A stretch of 64,000 nucleotides of DNA from Pseudomonadota bacterium (GCA_023386635.1 JAEWJH010000094.1:11340-75339); one strand, 5' to 3'. Counted from the stretch's first letter, positions 37,025-45,831 are shown. The notes: a model not told the origin generated them from the sequence alone. Numbers and translations: made by a program.

Positions 37025-39073
37025 CTATCCCTGGATCTGCGAGAAGTCCGCCACCGCGCGCGTCGCCTCGCGGATTTCGTTGAGCAGCTTGAGCCGGTTC
37101 TCGCGCAAGGCCTTGTCGTCAGCGTTCACCGTCACTTTGTCGAAGAAGGCATCGACCGGACCGCGCAGCTTCGCCATCGCCGACATGGCTGCGGCGAAAT
37201 CTTCCTTGGCGACGGCGGCCGAGGCTTCGGACTTCGCGGCGGCCACCGCTGATGCGAGCGCCTTCTCCTCCGGCTCCTTCAGCAGCGCGGCATCCGGCGC
37301 GCCGGCAAAGGTCTTGCCGTCCTTCTTCTCCTCGATGCGCAGGATGTTGGACGCGCGCTTGACGCCGGCGAGCAGGTTCTTGCCGTCGTCGGTGTCGAGG
37401 AACGCCGCCAGCGCCTCGACACGGCTCACGATCAGCAGCAGGTCGTCCTGGCCCTCAAGCGCGAACACCGCATCGACGAGATCGTGGCGCGCCCCCTGTT
37501 CGCGGAGCTGCACTTTGAGGCGGTCGGCCAAGAACGAGAGCAGATCCCCCTTGGAGAATTTGTTGAGCGGCAGGCGCAGCTTGTTATCGAGAACGATGCG
37601 AATGACGCCGAGCGCCGCGCGGCGTAGCGCATACGGGTCTTTCGATCCGGTCGGCTTCTCGTCGATCGACCAGAAGCTCACCAGCATGTCGATCTTGTCC
37701 GCGAGCGCGACCGCGATCGACACCGGATCGGATGGCACGCGATCGTTCGGACCGGCCGGCTTGTAGTGATCCTCGATGGCCTGCGCGACGGCGGCGTCCT
37801 CGCCCTGAGCTTGCGCGTAGTAGCGGCCCATCAGGCCCTGCACGTCAGGGAATTCGCCGACCACCTCGGTGAGTAGGTCAGCCTTGGCGAGCCGCGCGGC
37901 GCGCTTCGCCTTCTCCACGTCGGCGCCGACCAGCGGCGCGAGTTCGGCGGCGAGCGCAACGATCCGGTCGATCCGTTCCGCCTGCGTGCCGAGCTTCTCG
38001 TGGAACACGATCTGCTCGAACTTCGGCAGGCGGTCTTCCAGCCTGGTCTTGAGGTCGGTGTCGTAGAAAAACTTGGCGTCCGACAGCCGCGCGCGAATGA
38101 CGCGCTCGTTGCCGGCGACGATCGCCTTGCCGCCGTCGGTCGCCTCGATGTTCGCCGTCAGGATAAACTTGTTGGCGAGCTTGCCCGTTTTCGGGTCGCG
38201 CACCACAAAACACTTCTGGTTGTTGCGGATGGTCGCGCGGATCACCTCGCCGGGGGTCGAGAGGAAATCCGTGTCGAACGAGCCCATCAGCACCACCGGC
38301 CATTCGACCAGGCCGGCGACTTCGGCGAGCAGGCCCTGATCCTCGAACAGTTCATAGCCCTGCGCGAAGGCGAGATTCTTTGCATCGGTCAGGATGATCT
38401 CCTGCCGCCGATGCGGATCGATCACAACCTTCGCCTTGGCGAGCTTCGCTTCGTAATCGTGGATATGCTTCACCGTGATGGCGCCGGGCGCCATGAAACG
38501 GTGGCCATAGGTGGTGTTGCCGACGGCGACGCCCTCGACGTCGAACGACAGCACCTCTGGATCCTCGGTTTCCGGCCCGAAGGTGGCGACGATGGCGTGC
38601 AGCGGCCGCACCCATTGCAGCGCGCCCGGTTTCGCCGAGGCCGCGCCCCAGCGCATCGCCTTCGGCCAGGGAAACTGCCGCACTACGCGGGGAATGATCT
38701 CCGAAATGACTTCGATGGCGGCGCGGCCGGGCTTGTCGATGACGGCAACGTAGAAATCGCCCTTCTTGTCCGGCTGCACCTTGGCCTGATCGATGGACGC
38801 AAGACCGGCAGCTTTCAGGAAGCCGGCGATCGCCTGGTCCGGCGCGCCGACGCGCGGGCCTTTCTTTTCGTCCTTCACGTCCGGCTGCTTCGCCGGCACG
38901 CCCTGCACGGTCAGTGCGAGACGGCGCGGCGTGACGAAGGCGCGTGCGCCTTCATAGACCAGCCCCGCGTCGACCAGCGCGTCGGTGACGAGCTTCTTCA
39001 GATCGTCCGCAGCTTTCGCCTGCATGCGCGCCGGGATTTCCTCGGAGAACAGTTCGAGCAGAAGATCGGGCAT
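37025..39073 (-). CDS. glyS: Glycine--tRNA ligase beta subunit
   Basis: A 682-residue beta subunit of the bacterial alpha2beta2 GlyRS. It starts MPDLLLELFSEEIPARMQAK, the standard opening, and contains YGHRFMAPGAITV, EVAGLVEWPVVLMG and the C-terminal DALR-like FFDKVTVNADD region. The beta subunit binds tRNA-Gly and edits or orients it. The ATG at 39073 is preferred; a GTG at 39157 would overlap glyQ. It is separated by a single base from the glyQ stop. Confidence 0.97.
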   Translation of the reverse strand: MPDLLLELFSEEIPARMQAKAADDLKKLVTDALVDAGLVYEGARAFVTPRRLALTVQGVPAKQPDVKDEKKGPRVGAPDQAIAGFLKAAGLASIDQAKVQPDKKGDFYVAVIDKPGRAAIEVISEIIPRVVRQFPWPKAMRWGAASAKPGALQWVRPLHAIVATFGPETEDPEVLSFDVEGVAVGNTTYGHRFMAPGAITVKHIHDYEAKLAKAKVVIDPHRRQEIILTDAKNLAFAQGYELFEDQGLLAEVAGLVEWPVVLMGSFDTDFLSTPGEVIRATIRNNQKCFVVRDPKTGKLANKFILTANIEATDGGKAIVAGNERVIRARLSDAKFFYDTDLKTRLEDRLPKFEQIVFHEKLGTQAERIDRIVALAAELAPLVGADVEKAKRAARLAKADLLTEVVGEFPDVQGLMGRYYAQAQGEDAAVAQAIEDHYKPAGPNDRVPSDPVSIAVALADKIDMLVSFWSIDEKPTGSKDPYALRRAALGVIRIVLDNKLRLPLNKFSKGDLLSFLADRLKVQLREQGARHDLVDAVFALEGQDDLLLIVSRVEALAAFLDTDDGKNLLAGVKRASNILRIEEKKDGKTFAGAPDAALLKEPEEKALASAVAAAKSEASAAVAKEDFAAAMSAMAKLRGPVDAFFDKVTVNADDKALRENRLKLLNEIREATRAVADFSQIQG

Positions 39074-39074
39074 G

Positions 39075-40040
39075 TCAGTTGCCTTGTGCCGCAGGCGCTT
39101 GCGCCCCGCCGGCTTCGGTCGCGAGCCACGCAGCGCCGCAGGCTTTCGCCAGTTCACGCACGCGCAGGATATAGCTTTGCCGCTCGGTCACGGAGATCAC
39201 GCCGCGCGCATCGAGCAGATTGAACACATGCGAGGCCTTGATGCACTGATCGTAAGCCGGCAGCGCCATCAGATGGCGCTCCTTCTTATCGTCCTGCCAG
39301 CCCGCATCGAGATATTTCTGGCACGCGCCTTCTGCCATCCTGAACTGCTCGAACAGCATCGCCGTGTCGGAGTGTTCAAAGTTGTGGCGCGAATATTCCT
39401 GCTCGGCCTGCAGGAACACGTCGCCGTAGGTCACCTTCTTGTCGTGGTCGCGGCCGTTGAAGTTGAGGTCGTAGACGCGGTCGACGCCCTGCACATACAT
39501 CGCCAGCCGCTCGAGACCGTAAGTGAGTTCGCCCGCGACCGGCGCACATTCGAAACCGGCGACCTGCTGGAAGTAGGTGAACTGCGACACTTCCATGCCG
39601 TCGCACCAGCATTCCCAGCCGAGCCCCCAGGCACCGAGCGTCGGGCTTTCCCAATCGTCCTCGACGAAGCGAATGTCATGCACGCCGGCATCGATCCCGA
39701 TAGCGGCAAGCGAGCGTAGATAGAGGTCCTGGATGTCCGGCGGCGACGGCTTCAGGATCACCTGAAACTGATAGTAGTGCTGCAAGCGGTTCGGATTCTC
39801 GCCATAGCGGCCGTCCTTCGGCCGGCGCGACGGCTGCACATAGGCGGCGTTCCAGGCCTTGGGGCCGAGCGCGCGCAACGTGGTCGCCGGATGGAAGGTG
39901 CCCGCACCCACTTCCATGTCGTAAGGCTGCAGGATGACGCAGCCCTGGTCGGCCCAGAACCGCTGGAGGGTCAGGATCAGGCCCTGGAACGAACGCGCCG
40001 GGTCAAGGTTATCGTTTCGATTGGGTTGATGAGCGAGCAA
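39075..40040 (-). CDS. glyQ: Glycine--tRNA ligase alpha subunit
   Basis: A 321-residue catalytic subunit. It shows SFQGLILTLQRFWADQGCVI, VGAGTFHPATTLRALGP, YVQPSRRPKDGRYGENPNRL (motif 2) and GELTYGLERLAMYVQGV (motif 3). It activates glycine with ATP. The C-terminal tail, rich in Ala/Gly/Gln, exceeds the usual length of about 300. The first codons LAHQPNRNDNLDPA are a short extension; the start is ATG at 40040. It forms an operon with glyS. Confidence 0.97.
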   Translation of the reverse strand: MLAHQPNRNDNLDPARSFQGLILTLQRFWADQGCVILQPYDMEVGAGTFHPATTLRALGPKAWNAAYVQPSRRPKDGRYGENPNRLQHYYQFQVILKPSPPDIQDLYLRSLAAIGIDAGVHDIRFVEDDWESPTLGAWGLGWECWCDGMEVSQFTYFQQVAGFECAPVAGELTYGLERLAMYVQGVDRVYDLNFNGRDHDKKVTYGDVFLQAEQEYSRHNFEHSDTAMLFEQFRMAEGACQKYLDAGWQDDKKERHLMALPAYDQCIKASHVFNLLDARGVISVTERQSYILRVRELAKACGAAWLATEAGGAQAPAAQGN

Positions 40041-40209
40041 TTGAACCCCACGCGGTGACCGTTCCTTAAGGACGGAATCGCGCGGACCCTAGAGGCGGGT
40101 CCCCGGAAGGGTCAAGCAGCGCCTTTTTTAACGGAGCATTGAACCTGTTGGCCTAGGGGAGAGACCAACAAAAGACGATCCAAAAGGGTCGATAAGACAG
40201 GGGCTGGCA

Positions 40210-40299
40210 ATGGTTTTGATGATTGGTTGTGCATTCCTGGTGCTGTTTTTCGCACCCATGCTGTCCGGCAGCATCAAAGAGGTCCGGACGCGCCGCTGA
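40210..40299 (+). CDS. Candidate 29-residue membrane microprotein
   Basis: A short open frame starting MVLMIGCAFLVLFFAPMLSG and ending in KEVRTRR: one hydrophobic helix with a basic tail, as in known small membrane proteins. AGGGG lies about 9 bases upstream. The 5' side carries two possible hairpins (GTTGG..CCAAC, and CGATCC-AAAA-GGGTCG). It is too short to judge codon use, so it stays a candidate. Confidence 0.35.
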   Translation: MVLMIGCAFLVLFFAPMLSGSIKEVRTRR

Positions 40300-40364
40300 A
40301 GCGGCCGCGGGCGTCATTCAGCACATTCGCTAAAAGTCTAACGATCGGCGGGCCAGTTCGCCGC

Positions 40365-40568
40365 TCATTGCGGTCGGTATTCGCCGGTCGTCGGGTCGAG
40401 CCGCAGGTAAGGACGGCGCTCGCCATCGGTGACGCGAGCGCGGACCTTGGCGCGCTCCAGTTCTTCGTTGGCGCGCTTCACCTCACGCACCACCCAATGC
40501 ACCATCGCCGCGCCGCCCAGCGCGACCAGCGTCCATTTGACCAGCGGCGGAATAATGAAGGGCGGCAT
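40365..40568 (-). CDS. Small single-helix membrane protein
   Basis: A 67-residue protein. One membrane helix lies at residues 8-25 (LVKWTLVALGGAAMVHWVV), followed by an amphipathic, charged helix (REVKRANEELERAKVRARV) and a C-terminal tail ending TTGEYRPQ. Similar short proteins occur in Bradyrhizobiaceae without function. An AGGA ribosome site precedes the ATG. Independent of its neighbours by spacing. Confidence 0.65.
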   Translation of the reverse strand: MPPFIIPPLVKWTLVALGGAAMVHWVVREVKRANEELERAKVRARVTDGERRPYLRLDPTTGEYRPQ

Positions 40569-40672
40569 CGGCGTATTCCTGTTGTGAAATCAGGCTCCGA
40601 GTCTCGGGGCAATCAAGGCGATTTCGGGGCATTCCCGCCTGTGCGCCATGACACTTCCGTCATCGGGGGGCC

Positions 40673-41473
40673 TCAAGCGGCGGATTTAGGTGCAAACCGC
40701 TCGTAAAACGCCAGCATCGCCGTAGCCATGTCGCCCGGCGCCTGCATCGGCATGATGTGGGCGGAATCGATCTCCTTGTAGATCGCGCCCGGAATGGCTT
40801 CCGCCACCGCGCGGACCTGAACCGGCGGCCGCAGCTTGTCATGATGCCCGGCCAGCACCAGCGTCGGACACCTCAGCCGCGGCAGATCCGGCGTCGCATC
40901 GAAATGCGCGAAGGCGAGATTGATCGCGGCATAGCTCTTCGGATCGTTGGCGAGGAAGCGCTCGCGATAGGCGGCGTAGGCGTCGGCGTCGCGCTGGACG
41001 ATCGGCGGATAGGAATTGGCGAGCGTTCCCTCGACGGTCGACGCCATCCCCTCTTCCACCACCCGCGCGGCGCGCTTGGCGAGATAGTCCTTGCGGTCCT
41101 CGCTCACGCTGAGCGCCGGACAGGCCAGCACCAGCGACGCCACGGTCCCCGGAAACGTCGTCGCATAGCGCACCGCCAGCGCTGTGCCGATCGCGTCGCC
41201 GGCAAGATGCAATGGACCGCGCAATCCGAGCGCGGCGAGCAGCGTGCGCAGATCGACGATGTGTGTCGCCAGCGAGAACTCGCCGATGATCGGATCGGAC
41301 TGGCCGCAACCGCGCTGATCATAGGCGAGCACGCGAAAGCGCTTCGCGAGCGCCGGGATCACCGGCGCCCAGCTCCGCCGCGTGCCGCCGATCTCATGGA
41401 GCAGGACGAGCGTTTCGCCCTCACCGTCGAGGTCGTAACCGAACCGGGCGCCGCCGGCATTGACTATCGGCAT
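40673..41473 (-). CDS. Alpha/beta-fold hydrolase
   Basis: A 266-residue hydrolase of the 3-oxoadipate enol-lactonase-like group. It contains LVLLHEIGGTRRSWAPVIPA (oxyanion region), FRVLAYDQRGCGQSDP, LAGDAIGTALAVRYA at the nucleophile-elbow position, and IDSAHIMPMQAPGDMA with the catalytic His. The elbow reads GDAIG, with Ala or Asp where Ser is normally found (G-x-S-x-G), so the nucleophile is not the usual serine. It starts 3 bases after the sppA stop and is probably co-transcribed. Confidence 0.82.
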   Translation of the reverse strand: MPIVNAGGARFGYDLDGEGETLVLLHEIGGTRRSWAPVIPALAKRFRVLAYDQRGCGQSDPIIGEFSLATHIVDLRTLLAALGLRGPLHLAGDAIGTALAVRYATTFPGTVASLVLACPALSVSEDRKDYLAKRAARVVEEGMASTVEGTLANSYPPIVQRDADAYAAYRERFLANDPKSYAAINLAFAHFDATPDLPRLRCPTLVLAGHHDKLRPPVQVRAVAEAIPGAIYKEIDSAHIMPMQAPGDMATAMLAFYERFAPKSAA

Positions 41474-41476
41474 GGC

Positions 41477-42334
41477 TTAGAATCCGTAGCGCGACCAGAG
41501 CGCGCGCGCCTCGACGCTCGACACCCATTCGTCCGGCATGCCCGCGAGCGCGCCGAGCGCATCGCGCGACACCGACGGCATGAACCGGCCGAGCAGGCCT
41601 TTCTTCTCGGCGATCAGCGGCGTTTTCACCTTCTCGCCGTAGCGCGCGCGCAAGACGCTGCGCAGATCGCCGATGGAGTCGACGAGGCCGAGGCTTCGCG
41701 CGCGCTCCGCCGTCCAGTATTCGCCGGAGAACAACTCGGCATCCTCACCGTTGAGTTTGCCGGCGCGGCGCTCCTTCACCAGCGCGATGAACGACTGATG
41801 GATTTCGCGCTGTACCGCCTTGATGCGTTCCACGTCGTCCGGCTTCTCCGGGAGGAACGGATCGAGCATCGCCTTGTGCTCGCCGGACGTATAGAGCCGG
41901 CGTTCGACGCCGATCTTCTCGATCAGCTTATGGAAGCCGAACGAGCCGCCGACCACGCCGATCGAGCCGGCGATCGAATAGGTGTCGCCGATGATCTCGT
42001 CGGCGGCGCAGGCGATCATGTAGCCGCCGGAGGCCGCGACGTCCTCGATGAAGGCGATGACCGGGAGGTTCTTCTCCGCCGCGAGCTGACGGATGCGGCG
42101 GCAGATCAGATGCGATTGCGCCGGCGAGCCGCCGGGCGAATTGATCGACAGCGCCACCGCCTTGGCGCCCTTCACCGCGAAGGCACGGTCAAGCGGCCGC
42201 GACACAGAGGCCAGCGTCATGCCCGGCCGCAGCGGCGTGGAAAAGCCGATCACGCCCTGCAGGCGCACCACTGGCACCACGGCACCATCGCGACGCCAGC
42301 GCGCCGGAATCAGATTTTTCAAAAATTCACGCAC
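41477..42334 (-). CDS. S49 family signal peptide peptidase-like protease
   Basis: A 285-residue SppA-type Ser/Lys protease of the short (single-domain) class. The Ser nucleophile is in FIEDVAASGGYMIACAADEI, and the Lys general base in LYTSGEHKAMLDPFLPEKPD. It begins with GTG (42334), then an unstructured stretch and KAVALSINSPGGSPAQSHLI. It acts at the membrane on leftover signal peptides or membrane stubs. It heads a two-gene operon with the alpha/beta hydrolase. Confidence 0.9.
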   Translation of the reverse strand: MREFLKNLIPARWRRDGAVVPVVRLQGVIGFSTPLRPGMTLASVSRPLDRAFAVKGAKAVALSINSPGGSPAQSHLICRRIRQLAAEKNLPVIAFIEDVAASGGYMIACAADEIIGDTYSIAGSIGVVGGSFGFHKLIEKIGVERRLYTSGEHKAMLDPFLPEKPDDVERIKAVQREIHQSFIALVKERRAGKLNGEDAELFSGEYWTAERARSLGLVDSIGDLRSVLRARYGEKVKTPLIAEKKGLLGRFMPSVSRDALGALAGMPDEWVSSVEARALWSRYGF

Positions 42335-42540
42335 GCGGGCCTCGCCAGGGATTTCTCGTTAAGTCTTTGGATAGACGACCTTCGCTCCGCCGCCAAGCCG
42401 TGCTCCGACGGCAGCGCTCGCGAGCGTGTGATCGGATTCACGGTCACGTGAATTGCCCGATCTTTTGCCCGCCCTAAAGGTTGGTTCTCGACACGATGGC
42501 CGATGACGGATCGGCCGAATGAAAGCCTGACGACGAGAGC

Positions 42541-42669
42541 ATGACCATGGACCTCAAACTGACCGCATTGTTCGTGACTTTGGGCGCGATCATCGGCCTG
42601 TCCGGGTATCGCGATCAGCATCGGCAAATTTTCCAGGCAAAATTCGCGCGCTGGCGCCGCCGCCGTTAA
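42541..42669 (+). CDS. Candidate 42-residue small membrane protein
   Basis: A frame starting MTMDLKLTALFVTLGAIIGL and finishing in a basic tail (KFARWRRRR): a single helix followed by positive charge, a usual layout for small inner-membrane proteins. It follows GACGAGAGC. Its stop codon overlaps the stop of the convergent methyltransferase gene by 3 bases. The family is unknown to me. Confidence 0.5.
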   Translation: MTMDLKLTALFVTLGAIIGLSGYRDQHRQIFQAKFARWRRRR

Positions 42670-43661
42670 GCCTCCTCCTCGACGAGCGGCAGCGGCTGCG
42701 CCGCGCGCAGGATGGCCTCCGCGGCGGCTGACGGTTCACCTGCCTCCGAATTGAGCACCAATGGTCTGCATCGTTGCCGCAACGCTGATACGCCGTGTTG
42801 CGCGCGCGCGATCAGCCGGATCGGCGGCTTGCCCGGCGTCGGAACAATCGGCAATAGCGCTACCGTGGAAAAGTCACGCAAAGCCGCCAGCACTTCGTCC
42901 TCCTCCGCCCGCCAGATCAAGGTCAGGCTGCCGTCGGGCCGCAGCAGATCCCGCGCCGCCTCGACCCAGCGCGGCAACAGATCCTCGGGCGCCATGTGGG
43001 CAAGCCGGCGCAACGCATCGGGTGACGACTGCTGACGGTGCGGATCGTTGAACGGCGGATTCATCAGCACGTGGTCGACGCTGCCGGGCGTGAGCCCCTC
43101 ATGCGCCAGCGAAGCCGGATCGGTGACGTCGACATGCACCACCCGCGCTCGCTCCTGAAATCCATTAAGCGCGATGTTGTCGGCCGCGAGTTCGCACAGC
43201 GCCTCGTCGATCTCCGTCAGCGTCACCCTGACGCCTTCGACCCTTCGTGCCAAAGCGAGCCCCGCGGAGCCGACCCCCGCGCCGAAATCCACCGCATGCT
43301 GGCCGGGCTTTGCGTCCACCGCGGCGGCCAGCAGGATCGCGTCATGGCCGACGCGATGGCCGCGCTTGGGCTGGCGCAAGGTAAGCCGGCCACCGAGCAC
43401 CGCGTCCTGCGTCACCGCGAGACCCGCGCCCGCCCGCGCATCGGCGCGCAACTCATGGGCGAGGCCGGCGTCGCGCAGCACGCGCCGCGCCGCCGCGAGA
43501 TCGTCGTCCGCCACCAGCACCCGCCGCGGCAGAACGCCGAGCGAGCCTTCCAGCACGCTCATGTTCTGATCGAACACCAGATGATGGATATCCGCCGCGG
43601 CGAGCAGCGCGCCGATCGCCGAGACCAGCACCGTATCGTTAGTCCGCACCAATTCCCGCAA
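42666..43661 (-). CDS. DUF2007 plus tRNA1(Val)-A37-type methyltransferase fusion
   Basis: One 331-residue chain. Residues 1-72 are a DUF2007 module (RELVRTNDTVLVSAIGALLA, LVFDQNMSVLEGSLGVLPRR). After a short Ala/Gly linker, residues 85-331 form an AdoMet methyltransferase of the TrmN6/YfiC type (LRQPKRGHRVGHDAILLAAA, VDFGAGVGSAGLALARRV, and the N6-adenine motif NPPF in HVLMNPPFNDPHR). In relatives these are, as far as I recall, two adjacent genes; here no stop lies between them. TTG at 43661 with GGGGGG upstream is the best start. It follows the glycosyltransferase gene by 19 bases. Confidence 0.82.
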   Translation of the reverse strand: MRELVRTNDTVLVSAIGALLAAADIHHLVFDQNMSVLEGSLGVLPRRVLVADDDLAAARRVLRDAGLAHELRADARAGAGLAVTQDAVLGGRLTLRQPKRGHRVGHDAILLAAAVDAKPGQHAVDFGAGVGSAGLALARRVEGVRVTLTEIDEALCELAADNIALNGFQERARVVHVDVTDPASLAHEGLTPGSVDHVLMNPPFNDPHRQQSSPDALRRLAHMAPEDLLPRWVEAARDLLRPDGSLTLIWRAEEDEVLAALRDFSTVALLPIVPTPGKPPIRLIARAQHGVSALRQRCRPLVLNSEAGEPSAAAEAILRAAQPLPLVEEEA

Positions 43662-43680
43662 CGCCGCCCCCCGGCTTTCC

Positions 43681-44667
43681 TTATCCGCGCTGCCGTTCCT
43701 CACCCGGCGCGCGATGCGCAAGATAGGCCATCAGCTTCAATTCGCGCCGGCCGCGCGTCACCGTATCGAGGATCAGCCCGCTGGCGAGCGACAGGAACGC
43801 CAGCAGCATCAGGCCCATCGACAACACAGCCGTGGGCAGCCGCGGCACCAGCCCGGTCTCGACATAGGTGATCGCGATCGGAATGGCGAGAACGATCGAC
43901 ACGAGCGCCAGAAACAGGCCGATCAGGCCGAAACAGGCGAGCGGCCGTTCCGAACGGTAGAGCTTGCCGATCATCCACAGAATGCGGAAACCGTCGCGCC
44001 AGGTGTTGAGCTTGGAGGCGGAGCCTTCCGGCCGTGCGTAATACGGGGTGTCGAGTTCACCCACCGGCAGCCCGAGATTGAGCGCGTGCACGGTCAACTC
44101 GGTCTCGATCTCGAAGCCGCCCGACAGCACCGGGAAGGACTTCACAAAGCGCCGCGAAAATACCCGGTAGCCGGACAGGATATCGGTGAAGCGCTGCCCG
44201 AACACCTGCGCGACGAAGCCGGTCAGCACCTTGTTGCCGGTAACGTGGCCGGCCCGATAGGCCTCCTGCTCGCGATGGACGCGGGTGCCGACCACCATGT
44301 CGAGCCGGTCGTCGAGGAGCTTCTGGATCATCGGCCGCGCGCTTGGCGCGTCGTAGGTCGCGTCGCCGTCCGCCATCACATAGATATCCGCCTCGATGTC
44401 GGCGAACATGCGCTTGACGACGTGGCCCTTACCCTGATGTTCCTCGCGATGGACGCTGGCGCCGGCGGCACGAGCGGCCGCCATCGTCCCGTCGCTCGAA
44501 TTGTTGTCATAAACGAAGATCGACGCCTCCGGCAGCGCCGAGCGGAAATCCGCCACCACCTTGGCGATAGCGACCTCTTCGTTGTAACAGGGCACGAGAA
44601 CGGCGATACGGTAGCTGCCGAGATCGTTGCTGCGAAGCCCCGCGATCGCTTCCCGCCTGTCCGCCAA
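43681..44667 (-). CDS. Family 2 glycosyltransferase (DPM1-like) with two C-terminal membrane segments
   Basis: A 328-residue protein. The GT-A domain has IAVLVPCYNEEVAIAKVVAD, FVYDNNSSDGT and the metal motif DGDATYD (within MADGDATYDAPS); two hydrophobic helices lie at about residues 245-310 (FGLIGLFLALVSIVLAIPIA and LSMGLMLLAFLSLASGLIL). This is the polyprenyl-phosphate mannose/glucose synthase layout. TTG at 44667 with AGGAG 7 bases upstream is chosen; the open frame continues far upstream only as antisense of the prenyl synthase. The gene next to it, in the opposite direction, makes polyprenyl diphosphate, a fitting lipid-carrier partner. Confidence 0.87.
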   Translation of the reverse strand: MADRREAIAGLRSNDLGSYRIAVLVPCYNEEVAIAKVVADFRSALPEASIFVYDNNSSDGTMAAARAAGASVHREEHQGKGHVVKRMFADIEADIYVMADGDATYDAPSARPMIQKLLDDRLDMVVGTRVHREQEAYRAGHVTGNKVLTGFVAQVFGQRFTDILSGYRVFSRRFVKSFPVLSGGFEIETELTVHALNLGLPVGELDTPYYARPEGSASKLNTWRDGFRILWMIGKLYRSERPLACFGLIGLFLALVSIVLAIPIAITYVETGLVPRLPTAVLSMGLMLLAFLSLASGLILDTVTRGRRELKLMAYLAHRAPGEERQRG

Positions 44668-44752
44668 AGCCGCTCTCCTGCCTGAGCCTGCGGCATTGTG
44701 CCGGAGGCCGGGAATGCCAACGCTTTCCCGCCGACAAGGTTGCGTCGCGGGC

Positions 44753-44781
44753 TTGCCGCGCCAGCATAGCGTTTCTATGCT
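44753..44781 (+). promoter_or_regulatory. Promoter of the polyprenyl synthase with a dyad over the -10
   Basis: TTGCCG (44753-44758), 17 bases, TATGCT (44776-44781). A 6-bp perfect dyad GCATAG-CGTTT-CTATGC at 44764-44780 overlaps the -10. It lies in the 142-base divergent region between the glycosyltransferase and the synthase, so a regulator could act on either gene. Confidence 0.45.
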
Positions 44782-44809
44782 CGCACGTCCTTTGACTTGG
44801 AGAACCGTT

Positions 44810-45820
44810 TTGGCCGTTATCGTTCCATTTGAAAGCCAGCAGCAGGCCTCGATCAACCGTCTGGTCGATCTGGTCGCCCCTGACATGGAACGGGTTAATG
44901 CGACCATCCTGTCGCGGACCGGCTCCGACGTCACGATGATCCCGGAGGTGGCGAACCACCTGATTTCCTCGGGCGGCAAGCGGCTGCGGCCGATGCTGAC
45001 GCTGGCGATGGCGCAGCTCACCGGCGCGACCGGCGACGGCCATGTGAAGCTCGCCGCTGCGGTCGAGTTCATGCACACCGCCACCCTGCTGCACGACGAC
45101 GTGGTCGACGAGAGCGAGATGCGCCGCGGCAAGCTCGCCGCGCGGATGGTCTGGGGCAACGAGGCCAGCGTGCTGGTCGGCGACTTCCTGCTCGGCCAGG
45201 CATTCAAGATGATGGTCGAGGTCGGCAGCCTGCGCGCGCTCGACATCCTGTCGACCGCCGCCGCGGTGATTGCCGAGGGCGAGGTGATGCAGCTCGCGGC
45301 GGCCAAGAACACCGCCACCACCGAGGACGAATATCTCGCGGTGATCCGCGCCAAGACCGCGGAACTGTTCGGCGCCGCCTGCGAGGTCGGTCCCGTGCTC
45401 GCCAGCCGGCCGAAGCCGGAACAGACCGCCTGCCGCTCCTATGGCGTCAATCTCGGCATCGCCTTCCAGCTCATCGACGATGCGCTGGATTACTCCGGCA
45501 AGGCGCAGAAACTCGGCAAGAATGTCGGCGACGACTTCCGCGAGGGGAAGATCACGCTGCCGGTACTGCTGTCGTTCCGCCGCGGTTCTGAGAGCGACCG
45601 CGAGTTCTGGAACCGCACGCTGACGCAGGGCGAGATCAAGGACGGCGATCTCGATCACGCCATCGCGCTGATGACGCGGCACCGCGCCATCGAGGATACG
45701 ATCGGCCGCGCGCATCACTACGGCAATATGGCGAAGGATGCGCTGGCGCTGATCCCGGCCTGCGAGATGAAGCTCGCTTTGGAAGAAACCGTCGACTTCT
45801 GCATCTCGCGCACGCACTGA
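44810..45820 (+). CDS. ispB: Polyprenyl diphosphate synthase (octaprenyl/decaprenyl, IspB type)
   Basis: A 336-residue trans-prenyltransferase. The first aspartate motif is LLHDDVVDESEMRRG and the second QLIDDALDYSG. Other marks are SSGGKRLRPMLTLAMAQLTG and GDFLLGQAFKMM. It elongates farnesyl diphosphate with IPP to make the ubiquinone side chain; the exact chain length cannot be told from sequence. TTG at 44810 is preceded by GGAG at 7 bases; ATG at 44777 would overlap the likely -10. The convergent neighbour is ispE, another isoprenoid gene. Confidence 0.9.
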   Translation: MAVIVPFESQQQASINRLVDLVAPDMERVNATILSRTGSDVTMIPEVANHLISSGGKRLRPMLTLAMAQLTGATGDGHVKLAAAVEFMHTATLLHDDVVDESEMRRGKLAARMVWGNEASVLVGDFLLGQAFKMMVEVGSLRALDILSTAAAVIAEGEVMQLAAAKNTATTEDEYLAVIRAKTAELFGAACEVGPVLASRPKPEQTACRSYGVNLGIAFQLIDDALDYSGKAQKLGKNVGDDFREGKITLPVLLSFRRGSESDREFWNRTLTQGEIKDGDLDHAIALMTRHRAIEDTIGRAHHYGNMAKDALALIPACEMKLALEETVDFCISRTH

Positions 45821-45831
45821 GACATCGAACC

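Noticed and set aside
43662..43721. TTG at 43721 as start of the DUF2007-methyltransferase
   Set aside because: It lies within the glycosyltransferase gene and adds a basic leader without homology. TTG at 43661 has a G-rich ribosome site and begins right at the DUF2007 sequence.
44668..45354. An N-terminal extension of the glycosyltransferase frame to 557 residues
   Set aside because: That part is antisense to the polyprenyl synthase, and the TTG at 44667 has a good ribosome site.
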